A stretch of 62,330 nt of DNA from Streptomyces sp. DvalAA-14 (GTDB taxonomy: Bacteria; Actinomycetota; Actinomycetes; Streptomycetales; Streptomycetaceae): NCBI RefSeq assembly GCF_900091855.1, contig NZ_FMCH01000543.1:1-62330 (forward strand), given 5' to 3'. The first letter of the stretch is position 1. Each line of letters opens with the position of its first letter. Of the stretch, positions 1 to 10,445 are shown piece by piece. Below the pieces are notes generated by a model that saw only the letters and a program-made list of their open reading frames with translations, was not told where the DNA came from and made no database searches. The position numbers and the translations under genes were made by a program.

Positions 1-126
1 ATCGCGGCAGGGGGACCGGAGCCCCGACCTCCCGCCCGTGAAAGGTCCGGCAACGCCAGGCAACGGACAGGTCGGCCCGCCCGGCAAGACGTCGCCGGGT
101 GCTGCACCGACCTTGACGGCCGCGCC

Positions 127-140
127 TGTGAACGCTAACA
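127..140. promoter_or_regulatory. LacI-family (arabinose regulon) operator 1
   Basis: TGTGAACGCTAACA, an imperfect 14-bp palindrome of the CGCT-centred LacI/GalR type. It lies 27 bases before the probable start of the regulator gene, so autoregulation is likely. The same motif recurs at 1541, 1560, 5095, 5352 and 10234. Confidence 0.75.
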
Positions 141-167
141 ATGAGCTGCATCACGGATCGGAGAACA

Positions 168-1229
168 ATGTCGCAGAGCGCGGAGGGCACCGGGCCGCAC
201 CGGGCCCCCACCATGGCGGACGTCGCCCTGCTCGCCGGGGTGTCTCACCAGACCGTGTCCCGGGTGCTCAGCAACCACCCCAATGTGCGCGACACCACGC
301 GGGCCGAGGTACAGCGCGCGATCGAGCAACTGGGGTACCGGCGCAACTCCGCGGCGCGGGCCCTGGTCACCCGACGCACCCTCACACTCGGCGTGGTGGC
401 CTGCAACCCGACGCTGTTCGGGCCGGCCAGCATGCTGTTCGGGTTGGAGGAGGCGGCCCGCGACGAGGGTTACATGGTCTCGGCGGTGACGCTGCGCCGC
501 TACACCCCCAAGGCGCTCGCCGAAGCGATCGACCACCTCAGCGACTGGGGGGTGGAGGGAATCGTGGTGATGGTCCCGCACCGCCCGGCCGTCGCGGCAC
601 TGGCCGAACTGCGCCTTCCTTTCCCGGTGGTGACGGTCGAGGGCGGGCACGACCTGCCGATTCCCGGTGTCTCGGTGGACCAGGAACTGGGCGCCCGGCT
701 GGTGACCGGTCATCTGCTGGCCGCCGGGCACCGCACGGTGTGGAACGTGTCCGGTCCGCCGGACTGGCTGGAGGCCGGGGCCCGGGTGGACGGTTGGCGC
801 ACCACGCTGGAGGAGGCAGGCGCGGAGGTGCCGCCGCCCCTGGTGGGGGACTGGACCCCGCTGTCCGGCTACCGCGCCGGACAGGAGCTGGCCGGCCGGG
901 TGGTGGCGGGCGGGTCGCGGCGCCGCTCGCCGGACGTCTCCGCGGTGTTCGTGGCCAACGACCAGATGGCTCTCGGCGTCATGCGCGCCTTCCGTGAGGC
1001 CGGCCTGTCGGTGCCGGCCCGGGTGGCCATCGCCGGGTTCGACGACATCCCGGAAGCCGAGTTCTTCGCGCCGCCGCTGACCACCGTCCGGCAGGACTTC
1101 GCCGCGGTCGGGCAGGCCAGCATCCGTCTTCTCCTCAACTGGCTGGGGTCGGGCGGAACGCCGCGCAGGGACGAGCGCGTCGTGATCGACCCCCGCCTGA
1201 TCGTCCGCAGCAGCACCACTCCCACCTGA
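168..1229 (+). CDS. LacI/GalR-family transcriptional regulator, probable arabinose regulon repressor
   Basis: A 353-residue protein with an N-terminal LacI helix-turn-helix (MADVALLAGVSHQTVSRVLS, about residues 16-35) followed by a periplasmic-binding-protein-like effector domain, the standard length and layout of the family. The start at 168 is chosen because a GGAG lies just before it; an in-frame ATG at 141 abuts the operator and has no ribosome site. Position beside araD/araA and identical operators before the regulator, araD, the importer and a secreted hydrolase make it the likely local repressor with L-arabinose or a derivative as inducer. The effector is inferred from context, not from the sequence. 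It is a different family from the GntR-type AraR of Bacillus. Confidence 0.88.
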   Translation: MSQSAEGTGPHRAPTMADVALLAGVSHQTVSRVLSNHPNVRDTTRAEVQRAIEQLGYRRNSAARALVTRRTLTLGVVACNPTLFGPASMLFGLEEAARDEGYMVSAVTLRRYTPKALAEAIDHLSDWGVEGIVVMVPHRPAVAALAELRLPFPVVTVEGGHDLPIPGVSVDQELGARLVTGHLLAAGHRTVWNVSGPPDWLEAGARVDGWRTTLEEAGAEVPPPLVGDWTPLSGYRAGQELAGRVVAGGSRRRSPDVSAVFVANDQMALGVMRAFREAGLSVPARVAIAGFDDIPEAEFFAPPLTTVRQDFAAVGQASIRLLLNWLGSGGTPRRDERVVIDPRLIVRSSTTPT

Positions 1230-1540
1230 CCTGACACGTACGCCCGCGCGAGGAGGTTCCCGGTGACCCGCCGGGGCCTCCCGCGCATCTGGAGACAGCC
1301 ATGACGACCGATACCCCCGCGCGCAGTGCCCGGGACCGCTTCGGAACCCGGTCCGGCCGTGTCCTGCTCGTCACCGCCGGGGCCTGCCCGGGCCGCAAGC
1401 CGGCTCTCGCCGCGGTTTTCTCCCGCCCGCGCGCTGGGTACCGCTTCCCGCAGGACCGCTTCGGCCGCGGCGACCCCGTCGTGCACCCCTCGCGGCCCCC
1501 GCACGCCCACCCCCGCCCATCCATCCCGCCGACGTCGAAC
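1230..1540. other. Intergenic stretch without a recognised gene
   Basis: About 310 bases between the regulator and the araD operators. Short open frames here lack a ribosome site and resemble nothing known to me. It probably holds the regulator's 3' end and the araD promoter region. Confidence 0.5.
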
Positions 1541-1573
1541 TGTTAACGCTCCCACCAAGTGTTAGCGTTCACT
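1541..1573. promoter_or_regulatory. Tandem arabinose operators before araD
   Basis: Two operators five bases apart: TGTTAACGCTCCCA (1541-1554) and TGTTAGCGTTCACT (1560-1573). The second is the exact reverse complement of the site at 5095. The first is a hybrid whose right half matches the cellulose-type TGGGAGCGCTCCCA box found later in the window. They lie 25-57 bases before araD, where a bound repressor would block transcription. Confidence 0.72.
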
Positions 1574-1597
1574 GGTCCCCTTTTGAGGTCGCCCGTC

Positions 1598-2314
1598 ATG
1601 AGCCCCTACCCCACGCCGCCGCCATCCCTCGCCGCGGTCGCACCGCTGCGCCAGCAGGTGAGCGATCTGCACCGTGAACTGGTCCGCTACCAACTGGTCG
1701 TCTGGACCGCCGGCAACGTCTCGGCCCGGGTCCCCGGCCTGGACCTGTTCGTCATCAAGCCCAGCGGGGTCGACTACGACCGCCTCACCGCCGACAGCAT
1801 GATCGTCTGCGATCTCGACGGCACCGTGGTCGACGGCGATCTGGCGCCGTCCTCCGACACCGCCGCGCACGCCTATGTCTACCGCCGCCTGCCCGAGGTC
1901 GGCGGGATCGTGCACACCCACTCCACCTACGCCACCGCGTGGGCGGCGCGCGGCGAGCCGGTGCCGTGCGTGCTGACCGCCATGGCCGACGAGTTCGGGG
2001 CCGAGATACCCGTCGGACCGTTCGCGCTGATCGGCGACGACTCCATCGGCCGGGGAATCGTCGACACCCTCCGAGGGCACCGCTCGCCGGCCGTGCTGAT
2101 GCGCAGCCACGGTGTCTTCACCATCGGCAAGGACGCCCGCGCGGCGGTCAAGGCGGCGGTGATGTGCGAGGACGTGGCCCGTACCGTGCACATCACCCGG
2201 CAACTCGGCGATCCGCTGCCCATCGCCCCGGCCGACATCGATCGCCTATACCACCGATACCAGAACGTCTATGGCCAGTCCACGGCCACAACTGACCCAG
2301 GAGCCAGCCGATGA
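1598..2314 (+). CDS. araD: L-ribulose-5-phosphate 4-epimerase (class II aldolase family)
   Basis: A 238-residue class II aldolase/adducin-family protein. Visible family features are the substrate/phosphate loops ([17 protein letters not shown]), the zinc-binding pair in [12 protein letters not shown] and the C-terminal SHGVFTIG segment. It converts L-ribulose-5-phosphate to D-xylulose-5-phosphate in the cytoplasm. Start ATG 1598 has GAGG nine bases upstream. The stop overlaps the next start (ATGA at 2311-2314), so araD and araA are translationally coupled. Tandem operators precede it. L-fuculose-phosphate aldolase is a related alternative, but the araA partner makes araD the best call. Confidence 0.92.
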   Translation: MSPYPTPPPSLAAVAPLRQQVSDLHRELVRYQLVVWTAGNVSARVPGLDLFVIKPSGVDYDRLTADSMIVCDLDGTVVDGDLAPSSDTAAHAYVYRRLPEVGGIVHTHSTYATAWAARGEPVPCVLTAMADEFGAEIPVGPFALIGDDSIGRGIVDTLRGHRSPAVLMRSHGVFTIGKDARAAVKAAVMCEDVARTVHITRQLGDPLPIAPADIDRLYHRYQNVYGQSTATTDPGASR

Positions 2315-3816
2315 CCGTTCCAACTCGTCCCGAGGTGTGGTTCCTCACGGGAAGTCAGGGCCTGTACGGGGAGGAGACGCTCGCCCAGGTCGCCGAGCAG
2401 TCCCGCAGGGTGCAGGAGACGCTGGCGGCGGTCCCCGGCCCTGACGTGACGGTGGTGTGGAAGCCGGTCCTCACCGACTCCGCCGCCATCATGGCCACGG
2501 TGCTGGCCGCCAACGCCGACCCGTCCTGCGTCGGCCTGATCGCGTGGATGCACACCTTCTCCCCGGCCAAGATGTGGATCGCCGGGCTGGACCTGCTGCG
2601 CAAGCCGCTGCTGCACCTGCACACCCAGGCCGACGCCGGACTGCCCTGGTCCACCATCGACATGGACTTCATGAACCTCAACCAGGCCGCGCACGGCGAC
2701 CGCGAGTTCGGGTACATCCAGTCCCGGCTCCGGGTGGCCCGCAAGACCGTGGCCGGCCACGTCTCCCATCCGCAGGTCGCGGCGCGTATCCACGCCTGGA
2801 TGCGGGCCGCCCTCGGTTACGGCGCGCTGCGCAACCTGCGGCTGGCCCGGTTCGGCGACAACATGCGCGATGTCGCGGTCACCGAAGGGGACAAGGTCGA
2901 GGCGCAACTGCGGTTCGGGGTGTCGGTCAACACCTACGGCGTCAACGACCTGGTGGAGATCGTGGACGCGGCCAGCGACGCGGCGGTCAGCGAACTCGTC
3001 AAGGAGTACGCGACTGCCTACCGCCTGGCGCCCGAACTGGCCACCGACGGTGCCCGGCACGATTCCCTGCGGTACGCGGCCCGGATCGAACTGGGCCTGC
3101 GCGCCTTCATGACGGACGGCGGCTTCGGCGCCTTCACCACCAACTTCGAGGACCTCGGCGGGCTGCGGCAGCTGCCGGGACTCGCGGTGCAGCGCCTGAT
3201 GGCCGACGGCTTCGGCTTCGGCGGCGAGGGCGACTGGAAGACCTCGGCGCTGCTCCACACCGTCAAGGCCATGGCCGCGGGCCTGCCCGGCGGCACCTCC
3301 TTCATGGAGGACTACACCTATCACCTGGAGCCCGGGAACGAACTGATTCTGGGCGCGCACATGCTGGAGGTCTGCCCCTCCATCGCCGCGGACCAGCCGT
3401 CGTGCGAGATCCACCCGCTGGGCATCGGCGGCCGAGAGGACCCCGTCCGCCTCGTCTTCGACGCCATGCCGGGACCCGCGGTCGTGGTGGGCCTGGCCGA
3501 CATGGGCGACCGCTTCCGCCTGGTGGCCAACCAGATCGAGGTGGTGGCGCCGGCCGAACCGCTGCCCAAACTCCCCGTGGCCCGCGCGGTGTGGCGTCCC
3601 GCCCCCGATCTGCGGACCTCCACCGAGGCGTGGCTGACCGCGGGCGGCCCGCACCACACCGTGCTGTCCGGCGCCGTGGGCACCGAGGAACTCGCCGACC
3701 TGGCCGACATGCTCGGTACCGAACTGCTGCTCATCGACGGCGAGACCACCATCCGGCAGTTCACCAAGGAGATCCGCTGGAACCAGGCGTACTACCGCCT
3801 GGCAGGGGGCTTGTGA
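2311..3816 (+). CDS. araA: L-arabinose isomerase
   Basis: A 501-residue protein, the normal length for AraA, starting with the typical [17 protein letters not shown] segment. It carries the conserved active-site region ([21 protein letters not shown]) with the metal-binding Glu/His set expected in this family. It interconverts L-arabinose and L-ribulose in the cytoplasm with a divalent metal. It is coupled to araD by a 4-base overlap and is followed 115 bases later by the mutarotase gene. The pathway step between AraA and AraD, ribulokinase, is not encoded in this window. Confidence 0.96.
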   Translation: MTVPTRPEVWFLTGSQGLYGEETLAQVAEQSRRVQETLAAVPGPDVTVVWKPVLTDSAAIMATVLAANADPSCVGLIAWMHTFSPAKMWIAGLDLLRKPLLHLHTQADAGLPWSTIDMDFMNLNQAAHGDREFGYIQSRLRVARKTVAGHVSHPQVAARIHAWMRAALGYGALRNLRLARFGDNMRDVAVTEGDKVEAQLRFGVSVNTYGVNDLVEIVDAASDAAVSELVKEYATAYRLAPELATDGARHDSLRYAARIELGLRAFMTDGGFGAFTTNFEDLGGLRQLPGLAVQRLMADGFGFGGEGDWKTSALLHTVKAMAAGLPGGTSFMEDYTYHLEPGNELILGAHMLEVCPSIAADQPSCEIHPLGIGGREDPVRLVFDAMPGPAVVVGLADMGDRFRLVANQIEVVAPAEPLPKLPVARAVWRPAPDLRTSTEAWLTAGGPHHTVLSGAVGTEELADLADMLGTELLLIDGETTIRQFTKEIRWNQAYYRLAGGL

Positions 3817-3931
3817 AAGAGGACTGTGACCAGCCCGCGGACCTGGCGAAAGGTGTGCACCGGAGGGTCTTCGCCCGGCGGGGACCCCTGGGGAGACTGC
3901 CGCCGCCCCTCAGCCTGACTCGGAGCGCCCT

Positions 3932-5077
3932 ATGCCCACTGTTTCCCGCTCGGTCGCGGGTACGCTGCCCGACGGCCGCACCGTCGACCGATGGCGGTTG
4001 GCCACGGCCGGCGGAATCAGCGTCGACACACTCACCCTGGGCGCGAGCCTGCACGCGGTCCGATGCCCGGACGCGGGCGGGCGGGTCGCCGATGTGGTGC
4101 TCAGCCCCTCCCGGCTGGAGGACAAGCTCGGTCCCGCGCGGTACTTCGGCGCGACCATCGGCCGTTACGCCAATCGGATCGCGCACGGCCTGCTGCCGAC
4201 CGCGGACGGCACCGTGCGACTGGGGTCCAACGAGGGCGGCACCACCTTGCACGGGGGTCCGGAGGGCTTCGACACCCGGCTGTGGGCCGCCCGTGCGATC
4301 ACCGGCGGCGGCCGGTCCGGCGTGGAGTTCCACCTGGTCAGCCGCGACGGTGACCAGGGCTTCCCCGGCACCGTGGAGGTGACGGTGGGCTACACCCTCG
4401 GTGAGGACGGCGCCCTGCGGATCGACTACGCGGCCGCGAGCGACGCACCGACCGTGGTCAATCTCACCAACCACACGTACTGGAACCTCGCGGGTGGAAC
4501 CGACGACACGATCCTCGACCACGAGCTGCGGGTGGCCGCGGACCACTTCCTGCCCGTCGACGCGGAACTCATCCCGCTGCCCGGGCGGCCCCGGGCGGTG
4601 CTCGGCACGCCGTTCGACCTCACCGAGCCGCGCAGGCTGCGCGACGTACTGGGCGCCGCCGACGAGCAGTTGGGCCTGGCCAGCGGGGGCCTCGACCACA
4701 ACTGGGTGCTGCGGAGGCCCGGTGGCGGCGCGCCGGAACTCGCGACGGTCTTGCACCACGCCGCCACCGGACGCCGACTGGAGTGCCTGACCACCGAGCC
4801 AGGGGTCCAGATCTACACCGGCAACCAGTTCTCCGGCACCGGCGCGGAGCCGGCCGTCTTCTCCCCGGTCCGGTACGGCGCGGTGGCGATCGAGACGCAG
4901 CACTTTCCCGACTCACCCCGGCGTCCTGACTACCCGTCGGTCTGGCTCCGGCCCGGCGCCGACTACCGGTCCACGACGGTCTTCCGCCTGTCCACCGACG
5001 GAGCCACCCGGCCGCCGGCGGGACGACCGTGGAGCAGTGGTTGCGTTCGGGATACGGACGACTTTTCTTCCGTGTAA
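3932..5077 (+). CDS. galM: Aldose 1-epimerase (mutarotase)
   Basis: A 381-residue galactose-mutarotase-like protein. The family signatures are visible: TTLHGGPEGFD with the substrate-binding His, NLTNHTYWNL with the catalytic His, VQIYTGNQ and VAIETQHFPDSP with the catalytic Glu. It interconverts alpha and beta anomers of sugars, here presumably L-arabinose entering the cell. GGAG lies six bases before ATG 3932. It follows araA on the same strand and very likely shares its transcript. No signal peptide is evident, so it should be cytoplasmic. Confidence 0.92.
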   Translation: MPTVSRSVAGTLPDGRTVDRWRLATAGGISVDTLTLGASLHAVRCPDAGGRVADVVLSPSRLEDKLGPARYFGATIGRYANRIAHGLLPTADGTVRLGSNEGGTTLHGGPEGFDTRLWAARAITGGGRSGVEFHLVSRDGDQGFPGTVEVTVGYTLGEDGALRIDYAAASDAPTVVNLTNHTYWNLAGGTDDTILDHELRVAADHFLPVDAELIPLPGRPRAVLGTPFDLTEPRRLRDVLGAADEQLGLASGGLDHNWVLRRPGGGAPELATVLHHAATGRRLECLTTEPGVQIYTGNQFSGTGAEPAVFSPVRYGAVAIETQHFPDSPRRPDYPSVWLRPGADYRSTTVFRLSTDGATRPPAGRPWSSGCVRDTDDFSSV

Positions 5078-5094
5078 CACCTTGACGCGGCGTC

Positions 5095-5108
5095 AGTGAA
5101 CGCTAACA
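5095..5108. promoter_or_regulatory. Arabinose operator (importer, distal)
   Basis: AGTGAACGCTAACA, the reverse complement of the site at 1560-1573. It lies at the upstream end of the 316-base gap before the importer genes, about 250 bases from the proximal site, a spacing that would allow DNA looping. Confidence 0.65.
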
Positions 5109-5351
5109 ATCTCAGCCAAGCAAGGAAGTAGGAGGAGGCGAGCACTGATGTCGACCACGGGGCGTCGAGCAAGTCCGCCCGCCAGGAGGGCGGGTGGAGT
5201 GCGGTTTCCCGGCGGCGGCGAGATCGGTGCGGCGTGTTCCCACTGCAGGAGGCCGTGGTGACCGGTGGATCTGGTGACCTCGTCTAAAGATCTCGCGGAA
5301 CGTGCGCTCATGTCGGTGCGCAGCCGACGCTGCAAAGACGATCTCACAAAC

Positions 5352-5365
5352 TGTGAGCGCTAACA
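5352..5365. promoter_or_regulatory. Arabinose operator (importer, proximal)
   Basis: TGTGAGCGCTAACA, identical (as reverse complement) to the site at 10234. It ends about 30 bases before the binding-protein start, where it would cover the promoter or transcription start. The rest of the 5078-5393 gap shows no other gene. Confidence 0.75.
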
Positions 5366-5393
5366 GAGGCCATTCGGTCCTCGGAACAGGATA

Positions 5394-6547
5394 ATGATCA
5401 TGGGTGATGTGCGGTCCGGACGCAGGAGAGCCCGTCTCGGAGCTGTCGCGGTTGTCGTCGCGATAGTGGCCGGTGCCACGGCGTGCAGCAAGACGGGTGC
5501 GGGTGGTGGTTCGTCGGACGCCGGGAAGGCGGCGAGCACCACGGCCGCACCGGCGATCCAGGGTGACATCACGTTCAACGACGCCAGTCTGGCGAAGATC
5601 GACGCGGCGTTGAAGGCGGCGCTGGCCGGGAAGGACCTGTCGAAGCTGCACGAGGCGATGGTGGTCAATGTCGCGGTCGACTACTGGAATGCGGGCAAGA
5701 TCGGCTTCAACAAGGGCTTGTCCGATCTCGGTGTCAAGGGCACGTATCAGGCGCCGGCCAACGGGCGGTTGGACCAGCAGCTGTCGATCATCCAGACGCT
5801 GCGGGGCCAGGGCATCACGGGCCTGAGCGTGTCCGCGATCGATCCGACCGCGATCAAGGCGCCGATCGCGTCCGCCAACAGCGCCGGCATCCCGGTGCTG
5901 GCCATCGACTCCCCGCTGCCCAAGGAGGACGGCGCCGCGCTCTACCTGGGCACCCCCAATTACCAGGCCGGCCAGAAGGCGGGCGAGGCGATGAAGCAGG
6001 CGCTCGGCGGCAAGGGCCAGGTGGTGGTCCTGGTCGGCTCGCTGACCACTTCCAACGCGGTGGAGCGCATCCAGGGCTTCGAGGACGCGCTCAAGGGCAC
6101 CGGCATCAAGGTCGTGCAGAAGCTCAGCGACGGCATGGACGCGGCCAAGGCGCTGACCAATGCGCAGACGGTGATCCAGACCAATCCGAACATCAACGGT
6201 CTGTACGGGGTCTATTCGTACGACGGCCCGTCGGCCGGCCAGGCGGTGCAGGCCGCCGGCAAGTCCGGCCGGGTGAAGATCGTCTCCGACGACAGCGACC
6301 CGCAGACGCTGAAGTTCATCCAGTCCGGGGTCATCCAGGCCACCGTCGTGCAGGAGCCCTACCAGCAGGGCTACACGGGCGCGTATCTGCTGGCCGCCTT
6401 CAAGGTCCTCGGCAAGGAGGCGACGCTGAAGATCGTGCAGCCGTACCTCGAATCCGACGGCACGACACTGTCCTCCGGGGTCGGCCTGGTCACCGGCGGC
6501 AACCTGACCGACTATCAGGGCAAGCTCAAGGATCTGGGAATCGGCTG

Positions 6548-6548
<1 letters not shown>
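5394..6548 (+). CDS. Sugar ABC transporter substrate-binding lipoprotein (RbsB/ChvE type)
   Basis: A 384-residue secreted sugar-binding protein of the pentose/hexose type (COG1879). The N-terminus has a basic region, a hydrophobic stretch and a lipobox ending AGATAC, giving a lipid-anchored Cys around residue 31. Then come a Ser/Gly/Ala-rich linker and a bilobed periplasmic-binding fold (for example YLGTPNYQAGQKAGEAM and GLYGVYSYDGPSAGQAVQ). It captures sugar at the membrane surface and delivers it to the ATPase/permease downstream. ATG 5394 and ATG 5400 are both possible starts; the second has better spacing from AGG. Arabinose as ligand is inferred from the operators and neighbours. Confidence 0.9.
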
Positions 6549-8185
<1,637 letters not shown>

Positions 8186-8246
8186 GGACCGACGATTCCC
8201 TGCTCGCGGCCGGCGCGGGCGCCAGTACTCACGGAAGGGCCGACAG

Positions 8247-9264
8247 ATGACCACCGGTACCGCACCGGCGTCCACCGAGGCGGACGCCGGGACCGCGGCG
8301 CGCACCTCGTTCGCCCGGCGGCTGCTCGAAACCCCCGAGGTCGGCGTGGTGGCCGCGTGCGTCGTGGTTTTTGCCGCGCTCGCGCTGGACAAGTCGACCT
8401 TCGCCAGCGCGGTCAACCTCCAGGGCATGGGCTTCGACCTCGCCCAGTACGGGCTGATCGCCATCGGCGAGTCCCTGGTCATCCTCACCGGCGGCATCGA
8501 CCTGTCGGTGGGTGCGCTCCTGGGCACCAGCGTCATCCTGATGTCCTGGTTCAACGTCCGCGCCGGACTGCCGCCGGTCCTGGCCGTCCTGGTGACGCTG
8601 GTCGTCGCCGGCACCGTCGGGCTGATCCACGGACTGGCCGTCACCCGGCTGAAGACTGGCCCCCTTCGTCGTGACCCTGGTGACCTACACCGTCGCCCAG
8701 GGCGTCACCCTGGCCATCACCTCCGGCACGTCCATCACCGGTATCGGCGGCCTGTTCGGCGACATCGGCCAGACCTACGTCACCCAGATCCCGCTGCCGC
8801 TGATCCTGTTCGTCGTCGTGGCCGCGATCGCCTGGTTCTTCCTGGAACGCACCTACGCCGGCCGCCAGGTGTACGCCGTCGGCGGCAATCCCGAGGCGGC
8901 CCGGTTGGCCGGCATCCGCGGCGACCGGCGGATCGTCTCGATGTACGTCACCAGCTCGCTGCTGTCCGCCTTCGCCGGGATCATGGTGCTGGGCCGGATG
9001 GGCGTCGGCTCCGCGAGCGGGGTCGGTGTGGGCTGGGAGCTGTCCGCCATCGCGGCAGCCGTCATCGGCGGCGTCAGCCTGGTCGGCGGCCAGGGCCGCA
9101 TCGTGGGCATCGTGGCCGGCACCGTCCTGCTGGAACTGATCAACAACGGCCTGACCACGCTACAGATCAACTCCGACTACACCAACATCGTGCTGGGCTG
9201 CGTCCTCGGACTGGCCATCACCGCCGACCGGCTCCGCGCCAGAAGCGTCACCAAACGCGGCTGA
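8247..9264 (+). pseudogene. Sugar ABC transporter permease (RbsC/MglC type), split by one extra C
   Basis: The first frame (from ATG 8247) encodes the N-terminal half of an RbsC-like permease up to VTRLKTG. The second frame resumes exactly with FVVTLVTYTVAQG and continues to the stop at 9264, through GRQVYAVGGNPEAARLAGI, the EAA-like cytoplasmic loop typical of the family. The break is a run of five C at 8660-8664; one C fewer would restore a single protein of about 338 residues with eight to ten membrane helices. It is the channel partner of the two genes upstream. Every other residue looks intact, so a sequencing error or a very recent mutation is more likely than old decay. Confidence 0.88.
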
Positions 9265-9308
9265 ACCACACACCAACCCGCGCCGCGCCCCCTTCCGCGG
9301 CCCAAGCC

Positions 9309-9349
9309 GGTGGGGCGGCCCCCGTTACCTGACGCGGAGCCGCCCCACC
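9309..9349. terminator. Hairpin downstream of the importer
   Basis: GGTGGGGCGGC (9309-9319) pairs perfectly with GCCGCCCCACC (9339-9349) around a 19-base loop, 45 bases after the permease stop. Confidence 0.6.
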
Positions 9350-9397
9350 TCCGTCCGACGCGCTGGATCTTCCCCAGGTCGTGTCCCGGCTTGTGTT

Positions 9398-9436
9398 CCG
9401 CCGCGCGCCCCGGTTTTGTCCCGGGGCGCGCGGCGG
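9398..9436. terminator. Perfect 16-bp stem hairpin
   Basis: CCGCCGCGCGCCCCGG and CCGGGGCGCGCGGCGG flank a 7-base loop TTTTGTC. It sits between the importer operon and the convergent lectin remnant and could stop transcription from both sides. No U-tract follows, as is common in actinomycetes. Confidence 0.65.
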
Positions 9437-9566
9437 ATTCCGCGGTGTGTCGTGCGGTGCGGTGTCCCGGGCCGGCTGTGGGCGGGGCCGGCAGCCCGGT
9501 TGTGGTGCGGGCCGGGCTGCCGGGGGGCGGGGTGGGTCGGTGGTGCCGGTGGTGTGTTGCCGGTGG

Positions 9567-9847
9567 TCATCCCAGGGTCCACTGCTGGTTGGACGCTCCG
9601 GTGCAGGTCCACAGTTCGACCAGGGCGCCGTTGGCGGTGGAGGCGGAGGTGACGTCGAGGCAGAGGCCGGACTGGGCGCCGCTCACGGTGCCGTTTGCCC
9701 GCACCCACCGCGTGCAACGCCCCACCGGCCCCCGGGGTGCCACTGCCCCCCGAGGACGAGCACGCCGGCCGCTGCCACGGCCAGGCCGGCGGCGAGAGCG
9801 CCGAGCCGTGATCGTCGCAGGCGGGACGGGTGGATGTCCGGAGTCAT
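9567..9847 (-). pseudogene. Collapsed secreted CBM13 (ricin-lectin) protein remnant
   Basis: Reading the minus strand from ATG 9847 (preceded by TTGGAG) gives a clean signal peptide, with MTPDIHPSRLRRSRLG followed by a hydrophobic Ala/Val/Leu core. In a different frame the next bases encode only the last repeat of a ricin-B lectin domain (GLCLDVTSASTANGALVELW, ending SNQQWTLG). The catalytic region expected between them is missing. This looks like an internal deletion with frameshift in a secreted CBM13 enzyme. Confidence 0.7.
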
Positions 9848-9849
9848 AC

Positions 9850-10233
9850 CAGCTCCAAGCGTGGGGGAGGGGAGCCTTTGACCGGTGCGAGATGTGCGGA
9901 CCACCGGGAGGTGCGATCGCGTGCACGGATGGCAAGAAGCATCGGCGGCGTGCCCGGTCGCGGCAGATCCGCTCTCGCACGCGACCCGATCCGGCAATCG
10001 GGAAACCGGCAGGGGCCGTGAGACGTCAGACAAGCAAACCCGCCCGGGGACGTCAACAGGAAACACGTAATCACGCTCCGACCCGACCGGATGGACGGCT
10101 GGGCGTGGCCGGCCGGCGGATCGCGAGCCGCTGCGCTGTGACGGCTGTTGACAGAGCGCAGGGCAGGGTGCACGCTGCCGCCGTTGGCCCTTGAGCGTCG
10201 GAGCCATCGCAGACCGGCATCTGCTCTGGCGAT
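9850..10233. other. Intergenic region before the GH5-like gene
   Basis: About 380 bases with no convincing coding frame on either strand. It should contain the promoter of the GH5-like gene and any upstream region of the lectin remnant. Confidence 0.4.
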
Positions 10234-10247
10234 TGTTAGCGCTCACA
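10234..10247. promoter_or_regulatory. Arabinose operator before the GH5-like hydrolase gene
   Basis: TGTTAGCGCTCACA, the exact reverse complement of the importer site at 5352-5365. It lies 36 bases before an ATG with AGGAG at 10283, placing this secreted enzyme in the same regulon as araD/araA and the importer. Confidence 0.75.
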
Positions 10248-10445
10248 AAATACCTTGCCCCCCCACATCGGCAGGAGACCGTATGAACGACCGAGCGCGC
10301 CATTCACCTGACCGCGGGAATCCGGGAACCGGTCGGCGGGTCCCCGCGTCGACCGCCCCGGCGCCCCGGGCGGTCGTGGCCCCCTGGCCCCTGCCCCCGC
10401 CCCCTGCCCCCGCCCCCTGCCACCGTCGTCACCCGCCTGATCGCC

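Noticed and set aside
2457-4382. 641-residue frame over araA and galM
   Set aside because: Shadow of araA/galM in another frame; both real genes are fully recognisable.
8654-8675. Programmed frameshift in the permease
   Set aside because: No known member of this permease family uses one; a homopolymer error or mutation is simpler.
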